Assembly: GCF_017592475.1 (NCBI RefSeq)
Contig: NZ_JAGFNP010000005.1
Location: 310,001 to 374,000, forward strand
Length of the DNA stretch: 64,000 nucleotides
Direction: 5' to 3'
Source: Glycomyces niveus
Lineage (GTDB): Bacteria > Actinomycetota > Actinomycetes > Mycobacteriales > Micromonosporaceae
A program made the translations under genes and the position numbers. Shown piece by piece: positions 7,176-16,576 of the stretch. Under the pieces are notes generated by a model. The model searched no databases and had not been told where the DNA came from. It saw only the letters and a program-made list of their open reading frames with translations. Each line of letters starts with the position of its first letter. The first letter of the stretch is position 1.

Positions 7176-9608
7176 ATGTCCGATAACCAACGGACACCTG
7201 AGGCCTTCAACCTCGGGGAGCACCACGCCACCGCCGTGATCGACAACGGCGCCTTCGGCACCCGCGAGATCGTCTTCAGCACCGGCCGCCTGGCCAAGCT
7301 GGCCCAGGGCTCCGCGATCGTCCAGATGGACGACACCGTGGTCCTCTCCACCACCGCGGCGTCGAAGAACCCGAAGGACCACTTCGACTTCTTCCCGCTC
7401 ACCGTCGACATCGAGGAGCGGATGTACGCCGCCGGGCGCATCCCCGGCTCGTTCTTCCGCCGCGAGGGCCGCCCGAGCGAGAACGCCATCCTCACCTGCC
7501 GCCTCATCGACCGCGGCCTGCGCCCGTCCTTCGAGACCGGCCTGCGCAACGAGGTCCAGGTCATCGGCACCATCCTCGCCGTCGACGCCCGCGACGAGTA
7601 CGACGTGGTCGCCATGAACGGCGCCTCCATGTCGACCCAGCTCGCCGGCCTGCCCTTCTCGGGCCCGCTCGGCTCGACCCGCATCGTCCTCATCGACGGC
7701 ACCTGGGTCGCCTTCCCGACTCTCGAGCAGATCGAGAAGGCCACCTTCGACATGGTGATCACCGGCCGGGTCCTCGACTCGGGCGACGTGGCCATCATGA
7801 TGGTCGAGGCCGAGGCCACCGAGAACACCATCGACCTCATCGCGGCCGGCGGCACCAAGCCGACCGAGGAGATCGTCGCCGGCGGCCTCGAGGCCGCCAA
7901 GCCGGTCATCGCCGAGCTCGTGCGCGCCCAGGCCGAACTGGCCGCCGTCGCCGCGAAGCCGCAGGCCGACTACCCGCGCTTCCTCGACTACCAGGACGAC
8001 GCGTACGCCGCCGTCGAAGCGGCCGTCTCGGCCGAGCTCGACCAGGCCCTGCAGATCGCCGACAAGACCGACCGCCAGGACGAGCTCGACCGCGTCAAGT
8101 CGCTCATGCTCGAGAAGCTCGGCGCCGACTTCGAAGGCCGCGAAGGCGAACTGGGCGCCGCGCTGCGCTCGCTCACCAAGAAGCTGGTCCGCCGCCGCGT
8201 CATCACCGAGGGCGTCCGCATCGACGGCCGCCTCGCGGCGTACATCCGGCCGCTCGCGGCCGAGGCGGGCATCCTCCCGCGCGTCCACGGCTCGGCCCTG
8301 TTCGAGCGCGGCGAGACCCAGATCATGGGCGTCACCACGCTGAACATGCTGCGCATGGAGCAGGCCATCGACACCCTGTCGCCGGTCAGCAAGAAGCGCT
8401 ACATGCACAACTACAACTTCCCGCCGTACTCGACCGGTGAGACCGGCCGCGTGGGCTCGCCCAAGCGCCGCGAGATCGGCCACGGCGCGCTCGCCGAGCG
8501 CGCCCTGGTGCCGGTGCTGCCGAGCCGCGAGGAGTTCCCGTACGCGATCCGCCAGGTCTCCGAGGCGCTGGCGTCGAACGGCTCGACCTCGATGGGCTCG
8601 GTCTGCGCGTCCACGATGTCGCTCATGAACGCCGGCGTGCCGATCAAGGCCCCCGTCGCGGGCATCGCGATGGGCCTCATCTCCGAGGAGGTCGACGGCG
8701 AGACCAAGTACGTCACGCTGACCGACATCCTCGGGGCCGAGGACGCCTACGGCGACATGGACTTCAAGGTCGCCGGCACGGCCGAGTTCGTGACGGCCCT
8801 GCAGCTGGACACGAAGCTCGACGGCCTGCCGTCGGACGTGCTGGCGCAGGCGCTGCAGCAGGCGAACGACGCCCGCCACGCGATCCTCGACGTCATGCTC
8901 GACGCGATCAGCGAGCCGGGCGAGCTGGCCGCGACCGCGCCGCGCATCACGACCCTGAAGATCCCGGTCGACAAGATCGGCGCGATCATCGGCCCGAAGG
9001 GCCAGACGATCAACCAGATCCAGGACGACACGGGCGCGGACATCACCGTCGAGGACGACGGCACGATCTACGTGTCGGCGGAGAACGGCGAGGCCGCTCA
9101 GGCCGCGGTCGAGACGATCAACGCCATCGCGAACCCGACCCTGCCGAACGTGGGCGACCGGTTCCTGGGCACGGTCGTCAAGACCACCGACTTCGGCGCG
9201 TTCATCTCGCTGACGCCGGGCCGCGACGGCCTCCTGCACATCTCGAAGGTCGGCGACGGCAAGCGCGTCGAGCGGGTCGAGGACGTGCTGGGCGTCGGCG
9301 ACAAGATCGAGGTCGAGATCGGCGACATCGACAACCGCGGCAAGATCTACCTGGACAAGGTGTACCCGGAGGGCCAGGAGCCCGAGGGGTACAAGAAGGG
9401 CCGCCCGGCCGAGCGCAAGGAGTCCCGCGGGGACCGGGGCGACCGCGGTGACCGCGGCCCGCGCCGCGACCGCGAGCGCTCCGGAGGCGACCGCGGCGGT
9501 GACCGTGGCGAGCGCGGCGGCGACCGGGGCGAGCGCGGTTCGGGCGACGGCGAGCGCCGCCGCCGCCGCACCCGCCGCAGCGACGAAGGCGGAGGCTCGG
9601 AAGAGTAG
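7176..9608 (+). CDS. pnp: Polyribonucleotide nucleotidyltransferase (PNPase)
   Basis: An 810-residue 3'-5' phosphorolytic exoribonuclease, trimeric in the cytoplasm. Order of domains: RNase PH-like 1 (about residues 15-150), helical linker (about 250-330), RNase PH-like 2 (about 340-560, containing the [20 protein letters not shown] catalytic surface), KH domain (about 575-640, with [10 protein letters not shown]), and S1 domain (about 650-720, with [20 protein letters not shown]). The last 65 residues form an unusual Arg/Gly/Asp-rich tail of GDRGDRGER-type repeats, probably disordered and RNA-binding. It is followed without any gap by the M16 peptidase gene, as in other actinobacteria. In this phylum PNPase (GPSI) can also synthesise (p)ppGpp in some reports. 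Confidence 0.97.
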   Translation: MSDNQRTPEAFNLGEHHATAVIDNGAFGTREIVFSTGRLAKLAQGSAIVQMDDTVVLSTTAASKNPKDHFDFFPLTVDIEERMYAAGRIPGSFFRREGRPSENAILTCRLIDRGLRPSFETGLRNEVQVIGTILAVDARDEYDVVAMNGASMSTQLAGLPFSGPLGSTRIVLIDGTWVAFPTLEQIEKATFDMVITGRVLDSGDVAIMMVEAEATENTIDLIAAGGTKPTEEIVAGGLEAAKPVIAELVRAQAELAAVAAKPQADYPRFLDYQDDAYAAVEAAVSAELDQALQIADKTDRQDELDRVKSLMLEKLGADFEGREGELGAALRSLTKKLVRRRVITEGVRIDGRLAAYIRPLAAEAGILPRVHGSALFERGETQIMGVTTLNMLRMEQAIDTLSPVSKKRYMHNYNFPPYSTGETGRVGSPKRREIGHGALAERALVPVLPSREEFPYAIRQVSEALASNGSTSMGSVCASTMSLMNAGVPIKAPVAGIAMGLISEEVDGETKYVTLTDILGAEDAYGDMDFKVAGTAEFVTALQLDTKLDGLPSDVLAQALQQANDARHAILDVMLDAISEPGELAATAPRITTLKIPVDKIGAIIGPKGQTINQIQDDTGADITVEDDGTIYVSAENGEAAQAAVETINAIANPTLPNVGDRFLGTVVKTTDFGAFISLTPGRDGLLHISKVGDGKRVERVEDVLGVGDKIEVEIGDIDNRGKIYLDKVYPEGQEPEGYKKGRPAERKESRGDRGDRGDRGPRRDRERSGGDRGGDRGERGGDRGERGSGDGERRRRRTRRSDEGGGSEE

Positions 9609-10907
9609 ATGAGTCGTCCCCAGACTCACACGCTGATTGACGATCCGCTGGGCGGCACGGTCCGAGTGACCGTGCTGCCCGGCGGTTTGCGTGTGCTCAC
9701 CGAATCCGTGCCGAACATGCGCTCCGCCTCGGTGGGCGTGTGGGTCGGCGTGGGCTCCCGCGACGAGTCCCCCGAACTCGCCGGCGTCTCGCACTTCCTG
9801 GAGCACCTGCTGTTCAAGGGCACCGAGAAGCGCACGGCGACCGAGATCGCCGAGGCCGTGGAGGCCGTCGGCGGCGAGTCGAACGCCTACACGGCGCGGG
9901 AGCTGACCTGCTTCTACGCCCGGGTGCTCGACGACGACCTGCCGATGGCCGTCGACGTGCTCGGCGACGCCATGTGCAACTCGCTCGTGACCGCCGCCGA
10001 TGTGGAGGTCGAGCGCGACGTGATCCTCGAGGAGATCGCGGCGTCCGCCGACGAGCCCTCGGATGTGGTGCACGAGCTGTTCTCCCTGGCGCTGTTCGGC
10101 GACGGGGCGCTGGGCCGGGACATCGCCGGCGACCCGGACACGGTCCGGGCGCTCACCCGCGACCAGATCTTCGACTTCTACCGGCGGCACTACACGGCCC
10201 CGAACCTGACGGTGTGCGCCGCGGGCGGGGTCGACCACGCCGAGACCGTGAAGCTCGTGTCGGAGGCGTTCGCGCCGCTGCTGGGCGGTGCGAGTGCGCC
10301 GCGCCCCCGCCGCCACGACGAGGAGCGCTTCCCCGCGCCCGAGCGGCTCTTGGTGGAGCGGCACGACACCGAGCAGGCGCACCTCGTGGTGGGCTGCCGG
10401 CTGTTCTCGCGGCACGACCGGCGCAAGGACGCGTTCGAGGTGCTGAACAACATCCTGGGCGGCGGCATGTCGTCCCGGCTGTTCCAGTCGGTGCGCGAGC
10501 AGCGCGGCCTGGCGTACACGGTGTACTCGTTCTCGACGTACTTCGCGGACACGGGCATGTTCGGCGTCTACGCCGGATCGAACCCGGACAAGGTCCACCA
10601 GGTGCGCGAGCTGGTGCTCGCCGAGATCGCGAAGGTGGCCGCCGAGGGCGTCACCGAGGCCGAGCTGCGGCGCGGCCAGGGCATGGCCAAGGGCGGCATG
10701 GTGCTGGCGATGGAGGACTCCGGCTCGCGCATGAACGGGCTGGGCCGCGAGGAGCTGCTGTACGGCGACCATTGGAGCCTGGAGCAGGAGATCGCGGACA
10801 TCGAGGCGGTCACCGTGGAGCAGATCCGGGCCGTGGCCGCCGAGATCCTTTCGCAGCCGATGACGACCGTGGCCGTGGGGCCGTTCGACCAGAAGGAATT
10901 CGCATGA
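9609..10907 (+). CDS. M16 family zinc metallopeptidase (PepR-like)
   Basis: A 432-residue pitrilysin-family peptidase. The inverted zinc site HxxEH is present as HFLEH near residues 62-66, with the downstream Glu in the EAVEAVGGESNAYTARELTCF region, as in mitochondrial-processing-peptidase-like and mycobacterial PepR proteins. The C-terminal M16 half contains the R/Y motif region LGGGMSSRLFQSVREQRGLAYTVYS. The ATG directly abuts the pnp stop codon and its own stop overlaps dapB by four bases, so pnp, this gene and dapB are co-transcribed. Substrate is unknown. Confidence 0.92.
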   Translation: MSRPQTHTLIDDPLGGTVRVTVLPGGLRVLTESVPNMRSASVGVWVGVGSRDESPELAGVSHFLEHLLFKGTEKRTATEIAEAVEAVGGESNAYTARELTCFYARVLDDDLPMAVDVLGDAMCNSLVTAADVEVERDVILEEIAASADEPSDVVHELFSLALFGDGALGRDIAGDPDTVRALTRDQIFDFYRRHYTAPNLTVCAAGGVDHAETVKLVSEAFAPLLGGASAPRPRRHDEERFPAPERLLVERHDTEQAHLVVGCRLFSRHDRRKDAFEVLNNILGGGMSSRLFQSVREQRGLAYTVYSFSTYFADTGMFGVYAGSNPDKVHQVRELVLAEIAKVAAEGVTEAELRRGQGMAKGGMVLAMEDSGSRMNGLGREELLYGDHWSLEQEIADIEAVTVEQIRAVAAEILSQPMTTVAVGPFDQKEFA

Positions 10908-11638
10908 TCAAGGTGGGCGTGCTCGGCGCGCACGGGCGCATGGGCCAGGCCGTGTGCGAGGCGGTGGACGCCGCCGGGGACATGGAGCTGGCCGCGACCG
11001 TGGGCCGCGACGAGGCACTGGACAAGCTCGCGGGCGTCGACGTGGTCGTGGACTTCACGCTGCCTGACGTCGTGATGGGCAACCTGGAGTGGTGCGTCGA
11101 GCACGGCATCCACACCGTGGTCGGCGTGTCGGGCTTCGACGCCAAGCGCCTCGAGGCGGCCCGGGAGATCCTGGCGGCCGACCCCGAAGTCGGCTCCGTG
11201 ATCGCCCCGAACTTCGGGATCGGCGCGGTGCTGATGATGCAGTTCGCGGCGAAGGCCGCCAAGCACTTCGACCACGCGGAGATCATCGAGTCGCACCACC
11301 CGCGCAAGGTCGACGCGCCTTCGGGCACGGCCGTGCACACCGCGCGCATGATCGCGGCGGCCCGCGCCGATGCCGGGCTGCCGGACATGCCGGACGCGAC
11401 CGAGTCGGACCCGCAGGGCGCCCGCGGCGCCGAGATCGACGGCGTGCGCGTGCACGCGGTCCGCTCGGCCGGGTACGTGGCGAGCCAGGAAGTGCGCTTC
11501 GGCGGCCCCGGCGAGCGGTTCGCGATCAGCCACGACTCGCTCGACCGGGCCTCGTTCATGCCCGGCGTGCTGCTGGCGGTGCGCGAGGTCCTGCGGCGCC
11601 CGGGCCTGACGATCGGCCTCGACGACCTCCTGGACTAG
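10904..11638 (+). CDS. dapB: 4-hydroxy-tetrahydrodipicolinate reductase
   Basis: A 244-residue NAD(P)H-dependent reductase of the lysine and meso-diaminopimelate pathway. The Rossmann motif VGVLGAHGRMGQAV is at residues 4-17. The substrate site includes ESHHPRKVDAPSGTA, with the catalytic His and Lys of the family (E-x-H-H-x3-K-x-D-x-P-S-G-T-A). The start overlaps the peptidase stop (ATGA). It supplies diaminopimelate for peptidoglycan together with dapA at 16577. A strong terminator follows. Confidence 0.97.
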   Translation: MIKVGVLGAHGRMGQAVCEAVDAAGDMELAATVGRDEALDKLAGVDVVVDFTLPDVVMGNLEWCVEHGIHTVVGVSGFDAKRLEAAREILAADPEVGSVIAPNFGIGAVLMMQFAAKAAKHFDHAEIIESHHPRKVDAPSGTAVHTARMIAAARADAGLPDMPDATESDPQGARGAEIDGVRVHAVRSAGYVASQEVRFGGPGERFAISHDSLDRASFMPGVLLAVREVLRRPGLTIGLDDLLD

Positions 11639-11646
11639 GCAAGCGA

Positions 11647-11680
11647 AAAAGGGCGGCCCGCCGAAGCGGGCCGCCCTTTT
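11647..11680. terminator. Bidirectional intrinsic terminator after dapB
   Basis: A 15-bp perfect stem (11647-11661 with 11666-11680), CGAA loop, with A-run on the left and T-run on the right, so it can work for dapB and for the convergent gene ending at 11688. Confidence 0.9.
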
Positions 11681-11687
11681 CGTCTGC

Positions 11688-12539
11688 TCATTCGGCGGCG
11701 GGGCTCTCGGGGGTCGCGCCGGTCTCCGGTGTGGGGCCGGCGGTCTCGTCGGAGCCGCCGGTGCCGGCGTCGGGGGTGGGGGAGGCGCTGGGCGACTCGG
11801 TCGTGGTCGAGGACTCGCTGGGGCTGGGGCTCGCGGAGGGCGACTCCGAAGTGGTCTGCTCGCTCGGGCTCGCGGATTCGCTGGGCGCCACCGTGGTCGT
11901 CGTGGTCTCGGGCTCGCTGCTCTCGACCTGCGTCTCGATGACGGTCGTCTCGGTGCCGTCGCTGACGAACCGCTCGGGGTCGCCGGTGAGCGCGCCGATG
12001 AGGTAGAGCGCTGCGACGGTGAGACCGAAGACGAGGACGCTCGAGACGACGATGGCCACGAGGGTCCGCTTGTTGGACTGGGTCTTCGTGATGTGGCCTT
12101 CGGGGGCGGGCTCGGCGGGGACCACGATCTCGTCGGTGTCGGCGGCGCCCACCGCGGCGCCGTCGAGGACGGCGGTCTCCTTGCGAAGCGCCGCAAGGCG
12201 TTCGGTGTCGGGGATCTTCGCGGTCGCGGTGGCGCGGCCGGGTTCGATCTCCGCGGTCACGGCCGCGGCCTTGCCTCTGGCGACCGGGGCGAGTGCGGTG
12301 ATCTGCGCTTTGATCTTCTCGCCGGTGCGGCGCATCGCGCGGAGGATGAGGACCGCGCCGATGGAGGAGCAGACGCTGAGGACGGCGGTGCCGGCGAGGG
12401 TGCCCCACAGGCCGAGGAGTTTCGCGAGGACCGCGCCGAGGACGGTGGCGCCGGCGGCGGCGAGCACCTGCCCGATGCTCAGCTCCATCGCGGGGTCGTG
12501 TTGCTTGTGCCCCTTGCTCTTCGACTCGTATTGAGTCAC
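11688..12539 (-). CDS. Membrane protein with Ser/Thr/Pro-rich extracellular tail, unknown function
   Basis: A 283-residue protein. It has hydrophobic segments at about residues 20-45 and 47-68 (LSIGQVLAAAGATVLGAVLA and AGTAVLSVCSSIGAVLILRA) and a third at about 160-182 (TLVAIVVSSVLVFGLTVAAL). The last 90 residues are low-complexity S/T/P/E (SPSASPSPSESSTTTESP), typical of a wall-spanning stalk. The middle portion is charged and predicted cytoplasmic. I recognise no catalytic domain. It lies 91 bases downstream of the LppM-like gene on the same strand. Confidence 0.7.
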   Translation of the reverse strand: MTQYESKSKGHKQHDPAMELSIGQVLAAAGATVLGAVLAKLLGLWGTLAGTAVLSVCSSIGAVLILRAMRRTGEKIKAQITALAPVARGKAAAVTAEIEPGRATATAKIPDTERLAALRKETAVLDGAAVGAADTDEIVVPAEPAPEGHITKTQSNKRTLVAIVVSSVLVFGLTVAALYLIGALTGDPERFVSDGTETTVIETQVESSEPETTTTTVAPSESASPSEQTTSESPSASPSPSESSTTTESPSASPTPDAGTGGSDETAGPTPETGATPESPAAE

Positions 12540-12630
12540 CGGCCCTCCCCGCTGGTGTTATAGATCCGTTACGCCGACAGGCTCACCAGAATACGGGCCG
12601 TGCAGGAGACGGCTACGGTTTGTGCTTGAG

Positions 12631-13326
12631 CTAACGGCCCTGTGCGGACGGGTTGCCGACCGAGAAGCGGCGCAAACGCCGCCACTGCCACAGCCACAGG
12701 AGACCGCATACGACCACCACGAACGCGATGCCGATGATGAGGAACGCGCGCCCGTCGTTCTCGACGGCGGTGGCGGTGAGGTCGTACTCGTCGCCGGGCG
12801 TCATGGTCCAGGTGACGGTGCGGCCCTCGAGCTCGCCGTTGTGCTCGGTGACGCGGGCCGGGAAGTCGACGCTGACCAGGATCTCGGCGCCCTCGAACGC
12901 GGCCGGGTCGAGGAACCCGGCGGCGCGGAGGTCCCAGTGGCTGTCCAGCGTGTACTCGCGGCCGCTGTGGTCGAGGCGGAGGTAGCCCCAGTCGTCGCCG
13001 CCGAAGTCGGCGAAGTCGGCGAGGGGGCGGTTCGTGAAGGTCGCGGTGTAGCCGGTGTAGCCGCCCTCGGTGTACGGGGTGCGTTCGGTGCCGGGGACGC
13101 CGTCGAGGAGGGCGTCGAGGAACGCGTCGAGCTGCGCCTGGTCGAGGCCTTGGTCGGCGGCCTGGGCCGCGAACTCGTCGCTCCACGCGGCGGTGAACTC
13201 GCCGCCCACGGTGTCGTCGGGCCGCACCTGCAGGCCGAGGTCGAGCCGGAGGCACCCGGACGTGGCGACGAGCAGTCCGAGTGCGGCGGCGGCGAGGAGC
13301 ACGCGGCGAGTGAGCAGACCCAGCAT
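12631..13326 (-). CDS. lppM: LppM-family lipoprotein (DUF3153)
   Basis: A 231-residue envelope protein. The signal peptide ends in lipobox TSGC (Cys24). The mature part begins LRLDLGLQVRPDDTVGGEF, the conserved opening of LppM proteins, followed by alternating beta strands. A C-terminal membrane helix is visible at about residues 195-213 (AFLIIGIAFVVVVCGLLWLW) with a basic cytoplasmic tail. In Mycobacterium tuberculosis LppM affects phagosome interactions; here a general envelope role is more likely. It shares the minus strand with the next membrane protein. The upstream intergenic region also serves the divergent DUF2752 gene. Confidence 0.8.
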   Translation of the reverse strand: MLGLLTRRVLLAAAALGLLVATSGCLRLDLGLQVRPDDTVGGEFTAAWSDEFAAQAADQGLDQAQLDAFLDALLDGVPGTERTPYTEGGYTGYTATFTNRPLADFADFGGDDWGYLRLDHSGREYTLDSHWDLRAAGFLDPAAFEGAEILVSVDFPARVTEHNGELEGRTVTWTMTPGDEYDLTATAVENDGRAFLIIGIAFVVVVCGLLWLWQWRRLRRFSVGNPSAQGR

Positions 13327-13566
13327 GCCCCGAGCTTAGGCCCGATAAAGCGCTGATTCGTCGCTTTCGCCCGACTCGCGGGAGGCCGATGTCGCACCCG
13401 CCTGCCACCCTGGTATCGGGGGCGGCGAACCGGCACCCTGATGGTCCGCCCGTGCGCGCCGAACCGCGGGGAAGCCGCACACCACTGCGAGCCCGATCGC
13501 TCCCGCCCCGCCTGTGAAACCACCTCGCGCGACTCCTCCGGCTACGCTTTCCGGAGAGGAGGCGAT

Positions 13567-14073
13567 GTGTGCGCAGTCGATGAGGCCACGCTGGTGCCGG
13601 AACCCGGCCCGGCCCCGGAACCCAAGCGCGGCAACCCCGTACAACGCTGGGTCGCCGGCGTCGTCGGGCACCCGGCGTTCGCGCCGCTCGCGATCCTCGG
13701 CTGCTTCTCGGCGGCCGCCGCCGGAATCGTCGTCACGGACCCGACCGACAACACCGGCCCCAGCACCTGCCTGTTCAAGGTCGCCACCGGCTTCGACTGC
13801 CCCGGCTGCGGCGGCACCCGCGCGTTCTACTACCTCGCCACCCTCAACCTGCCCGAAGCCGCCCGCCACCACCTCATGGCCGTCTTCGCCGCCCCGTTCA
13901 TCGTCTGGATGTACCTCGCCTGGGCCCTGCCGCGCCTCGTCACGCGCCGCACCTGGCGCCTCCCCACCTTCCACCTCACCCCGAACGCGCTCACCGGCTT
14001 CCTCATCGTCTGGGGCGTCTTCTTCATCGCCCGCAACCTGCCGTGGGAGCCGTTCAGCTTCTTCTACGTATGA
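13567..14073 (+). CDS. DUF2752 membrane protein
   Basis: A 168-residue protein. The diagnostic DUF2752 motif CPGCGGTRA lies after FKVATGFD, followed by a membrane segment rich in histidine (LPEAARHHLMAVFAAPFIVW). Three hydrophobic stretches are visible at about residues 35-55, 95-117 and 138-155. The GTG at 13567 is chosen because GGAGAGGAGG ends 4 nt before it; an ATG two bases earlier is out of frame. The cysteine pair may bind metal or form a disulfide, but the family has no assigned function. A hairpin separates it from the convergent DUF4097 gene. Confidence 0.82.
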   Translation: MCAVDEATLVPEPGPAPEPKRGNPVQRWVAGVVGHPAFAPLAILGCFSAAAAGIVVTDPTDNTGPSTCLFKVATGFDCPGCGGTRAFYYLATLNLPEAARHHLMAVFAAPFIVWMYLAWALPRLVTRRTWRLPTFHLTPNALTGFLIVWGVFFIARNLPWEPFSFFYV

Positions 14074-14078
14074 GAAAA

Positions 14079-14105
14079 GACCCGGCCGCCTCAGGCGACC
14101 GGGTC
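14079..14105. terminator. Bidirectional terminator hairpin
   Basis: A 12-bp stem with one mismatch, GACCCGGCCGCC (14079-14090) with GGCGACCGGGTC (14094-14105), preceded by AAAA. It lies between convergent genes. Confidence 0.75.
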
Positions 14106-14129
14106 CTCTCGTGGGTGTTGGTTGCAGCT

Positions 14130-14951
14130 CTACGCGTAAGCGCTCGCCCGGTGCAGGTAGATGTCGCCCGAGACCGAGCGCGCCCGCACCTCCAGGCTCG
14201 TGCCCGTGCTCGACGGCGCCGGGGACGTGTCACCCGTGGCCAGCTCGGAAGTGACCGAGCCCGCCTTGGCGTCCAGGTCCACCCAGATGTCCGTGCCCGG
14301 CACGACCCCGAGGCTGATCCGGCCCGAGACCGTGTTCGCCCGCACCGAACCCGACCGAAGCGCGCTCAGCTCGATCCCGCCCGACAGGGTGTTCACGTTC
14401 GCGTTCGAGTCGACCCGCTCGGCCGTGATCGAACCGGCCACCGTCTTCGCGGAGAAGTCCCCGCCGACGTGGTCGGCCCGCACCTGGCCCGAAGCGGTGT
14501 TCGCCCGGAAGTCCTCGATCGCGTCGATGACGCTGATCGAACCCGAGACCGTGTTCGCGCGGACGCTCGTCGCGTTCTCCACCGTCGCCGAACCGGCGAC
14601 CGTGTTGATCGAGACCGCGCCCAGCCTGCCGTGCAGGCTGATCGGCGCCGACGTCGTCTTGACCGAGACCTCCGAGCGGACCGGCACCTTCACCGAGAGG
14701 TGCACGCCGATCTCCTTGCGGAAGAACCAGTTCTGCGCCTTCTCCGGCGCCACGACCCGCAGGTGCCCGTTCTCGAACTCCACGCGCGCCAGGTCCGCGG
14801 CGTCCGCGTCGCCCTCCGAGCGGCGCTGCGCGGGCTTGACCTCCACGAGCACCGTGTCGAGCTCGTGCGCGGTGACGGTGACCGACCCGTCGGCAAGGGT
14901 GATCGCCGCCGTGACCGGCCCGTCATGGGTGAATTCGGTGTACTCGTTCAT
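14130..14951 (-). CDS. DUF4097 family beta-strand repeat protein
   Basis: A 273-residue protein built from short beta-strand repeats in which variants of VRANTVSGSISV recur (SVRANTVSGSISVID, FRANTASGQVRAD, NVNTLSGGIELSA, SVRANTVSGRISLG). This is the DUF4097 beta-helix pattern. No signal peptide or transmembrane segment is seen, so it is probably cytoplasmic. Its gene begins 12 bases downstream of the ribbon-helix-helix gene, so the two form an operon. Proteins of this family often sit beside regulators of envelope stress, and a sensory or scaffold role is inference. Confidence 0.8.
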   Translation of the reverse strand: MNEYTEFTHDGPVTAAITLADGSVTVTAHELDTVLVEVKPAQRRSEGDADAADLARVEFENGHLRVVAPEKAQNWFFRKEIGVHLSVKVPVRSEVSVKTTSAPISLHGRLGAVSINTVAGSATVENATSVRANTVSGSISVIDAIEDFRANTASGQVRADHVGGDFSAKTVAGSITAERVDSNANVNTLSGGIELSALRSGSVRANTVSGRISLGVVPGTDIWVDLDAKAGSVTSELATGDTSPAPSSTGTSLEVRARSVSGDIYLHRASAYA

Positions 14952-14963
14952 TGCTCGGTGCTC

Positions 14964-15455
14964 CTAAGCCCTGGCGTAGCCGGTGATGCGCTGGCTGTAC
15001 TTCGCGCCGGCGGGCTGCCCCGAGGTGCGCGAGGCGTGGACGGCGTTGTTGATCGCACGCACCAGCCAGGCGTTGACGGAGGCGCCGTCGGAGGAGGCCG
15101 CCTTCTCGACGTCCTCCTTCAGCGACTCGGGAAGACGCAGCGTGATACGGGCGACGTCGTCGTCCACCGGCGGGGCCGGCGGCGGCGCGGCCTCGGCGGT
15201 CTCGCCACCGCGCACCTGCAGGTCCACTTCCCGGCCGCGCACGCGCAGATCGACCGAGGCCGAGGAACCGGCCTGGTCGAGCCCCGCGGTGATCTCCGCG
15301 GCGGCTTCCGAGAGTGCTTCCATGAGCGCCAGACGAGCGCCCGCATCGAGCGCCTCGGCCAGCAGTTCAGCGGTCCGCGCGGCATCCTCGCCGCCGGGCG
15401 CGGCGGCAGCGGTGAGGCTCCGGCGGAGCGATTCGATATACGGCGTCAAGTCCAT
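14964..15455 (-). CDS. Ribbon-helix-helix (HicB/Arc-type) transcriptional regulator
   Basis: A 163-residue protein. The C-terminal DNA-binding domain is ARITLRLPESLKEDVEKAAS, with the alternating beta-strand RITLRL and the helix NAWLVRAINNAV that are typical of RHH proteins (about residues 105-145). The N-terminal 60 residues are helical and Ala-rich, and a Pro-rich linker lies near residues 90-100. It precedes DUF4097 in one operon and probably autoregulates it through the repeats at 15466-15484. There is no HicA toxin gene, so it is a regulator rather than an antitoxin. Confidence 0.8.
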   Translation of the reverse strand: MDLTPYIESLRRSLTAAAAPGGEDAARTAELLAEALDAGARLALMEALSEAAAEITAGLDQAGSSASVDLRVRGREVDLQVRGGETAEAAPPPAPPVDDDVARITLRLPESLKEDVEKAASSDGASVNAWLVRAINNAVHASRTSGQPAGAKYSQRITGYARA

Positions 15456-15465
15456 GACACCATGG

Positions 15466-15490
15466 TGACATCATTTCTGACGTCTGTCAA
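15466..15490 (-). promoter_or_regulatory. Promoter and direct-repeat operator of the RHH-DUF4097 operon
   Basis: A perfect TTGACA -35 is read on the minus strand (TGTCAA at 15485-15490). Overlapping it are direct repeats TGACATC (15466-15472) and TGACGTC (15478-15484), 12 bp apart. Ribbon-helix-helix dimers commonly bind repeats spaced 11-12 bp, so this is a plausible autoregulatory site. Confidence 0.5.
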
Positions 15491-15661
15491 CCGGCGCTGT
15501 GAAACCAGGCAGTGCGATCCGAACCACCACCGCCGCCCGCACACCTCCGCGACACCCCCCGAACCCGGGCGCGTGCCGGACCACACTCCGCAGCCGAGTA
15601 CCCTCAGGGAGTCGAGCACCAGCACTAACAGGCACTGCACATGAAACGAGGGGGAGCGGGG

Positions 15662-16414
15662 ATGCCCGAAATCGTACCGATGGACGTCCGACTCATCGCC
15701 TGGACGCACTTCGAGCCCCCGGCCGACGTCCCCTGGGACACCGACGCCGACGGCGGCCAAGCCCTCGCCGAATTCGCCGGCCGCGCCTGCTACCAGTCCT
15801 GGACCAAGCCCAACCCCAAGACCGCCACCAACGCCGGATACCTCGAGCACATCCTCCAGGTCGGCCACCTCTCCGTCCTCGAGCACGGCACCGTCAGCTT
15901 CTACCTCAGCGGCATCTCCCGCTCCCTCACCCACGAGCTGATCCGCCACCGCCACTTCTCCTACTCCCAGCTCTCCCAGCGCTACGTCCCCGAACGCGAC
16001 GCCGCCATGGTCGAACCCGACGTCATCGCGAACGACCCCGAACTCCACGCGCGCTTCCTCGCCGCCGCCGAAGCCGCCCAGAGCGCCTACAACGACCTCC
16101 TCGAAGGCCTCGAGAAGCAGTTCGCCGACGTCGCCAACCCCACGCTGCGCCGAAAGCAAGCGCGCCAAGCGGCGCGTTCAGTACTCCCCAACGCCACCGA
16201 GACCCGCATCGTCGTGACCGGCAACTACCGCGCCTGGCGGCACTTCATCGCCATGCGCGCCTCCGAGCACGCCGACGTCGAGATCCGGGCGCTGGCCATC
16301 GCATGCCTCAAGCAGCTCAAAGAGAAGGCCGCCAACGTCTTCGCCGACTTCCAGATCACGAAGCTCGACGACGGCACCGAGGTCGCCTCCAGCCCCTACG
16401 TCACCGAGGGCTAG
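15662..16414 (+). CDS. thyX: FAD-dependent thymidylate synthase
   Basis: A 250-residue flavoenzyme that methylates dUMP to dTMP using methylene-tetrahydrofolate and NADPH. The signature is present as [14 protein letters not shown], and the active-site region continues with [17 protein letters not shown]. The ATG at 15662 is preferred over the one at 15641 because GGGGGAG precedes it and because the product then aligns with usual actinobacterial starts (short tail followed by [20 protein letters not shown]). No ThyA is seen nearby. thyX-dapA-rnj order matches mycobacteria. Confidence 0.95.
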   Translation: MPEIVPMDVRLIAWTHFEPPADVPWDTDADGGQALAEFAGRACYQSWTKPNPKTATNAGYLEHILQVGHLSVLEHGTVSFYLSGISRSLTHELIRHRHFSYSQLSQRYVPERDAAMVEPDVIANDPELHARFLAAAEAAQSAYNDLLEGLEKQFADVANPTLRRKQARQAARSVLPNATETRIVVTGNYRAWRHFIAMRASEHADVEIRALAIACLKQLKEKAANVFADFQITKLDDGTEVASSPYVTEG

Positions 16415-16576
16415 AGCCGCGGACGCATATCCGCACACCGCTCGGAAGGCTCGCCGGCACCGCCGCGAGCGCCGAACCGCAGTGGTGCGGCGGAAAAACT
16501 TGAGACAGTTACAAAACGCAGCGAGCGGCCGGGCGCAGGCGCCCCGGCCGCCGGACCCAGCATTGGTGAAAGCAAC

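Noticed and set aside
7137..10772. 1211-codon minus-strand open frame opposite pnp and the peptidase
   Set aside because: Length comes from high GC; the product is low-complexity His/Arg/Val/Gly, and the plus strand holds well-known genes.
14964..15455. HicAB toxin-antitoxin system
   Set aside because: The ribbon-helix-helix protein has no HicA-like partner nearby; its neighbour is a beta-repeat protein.
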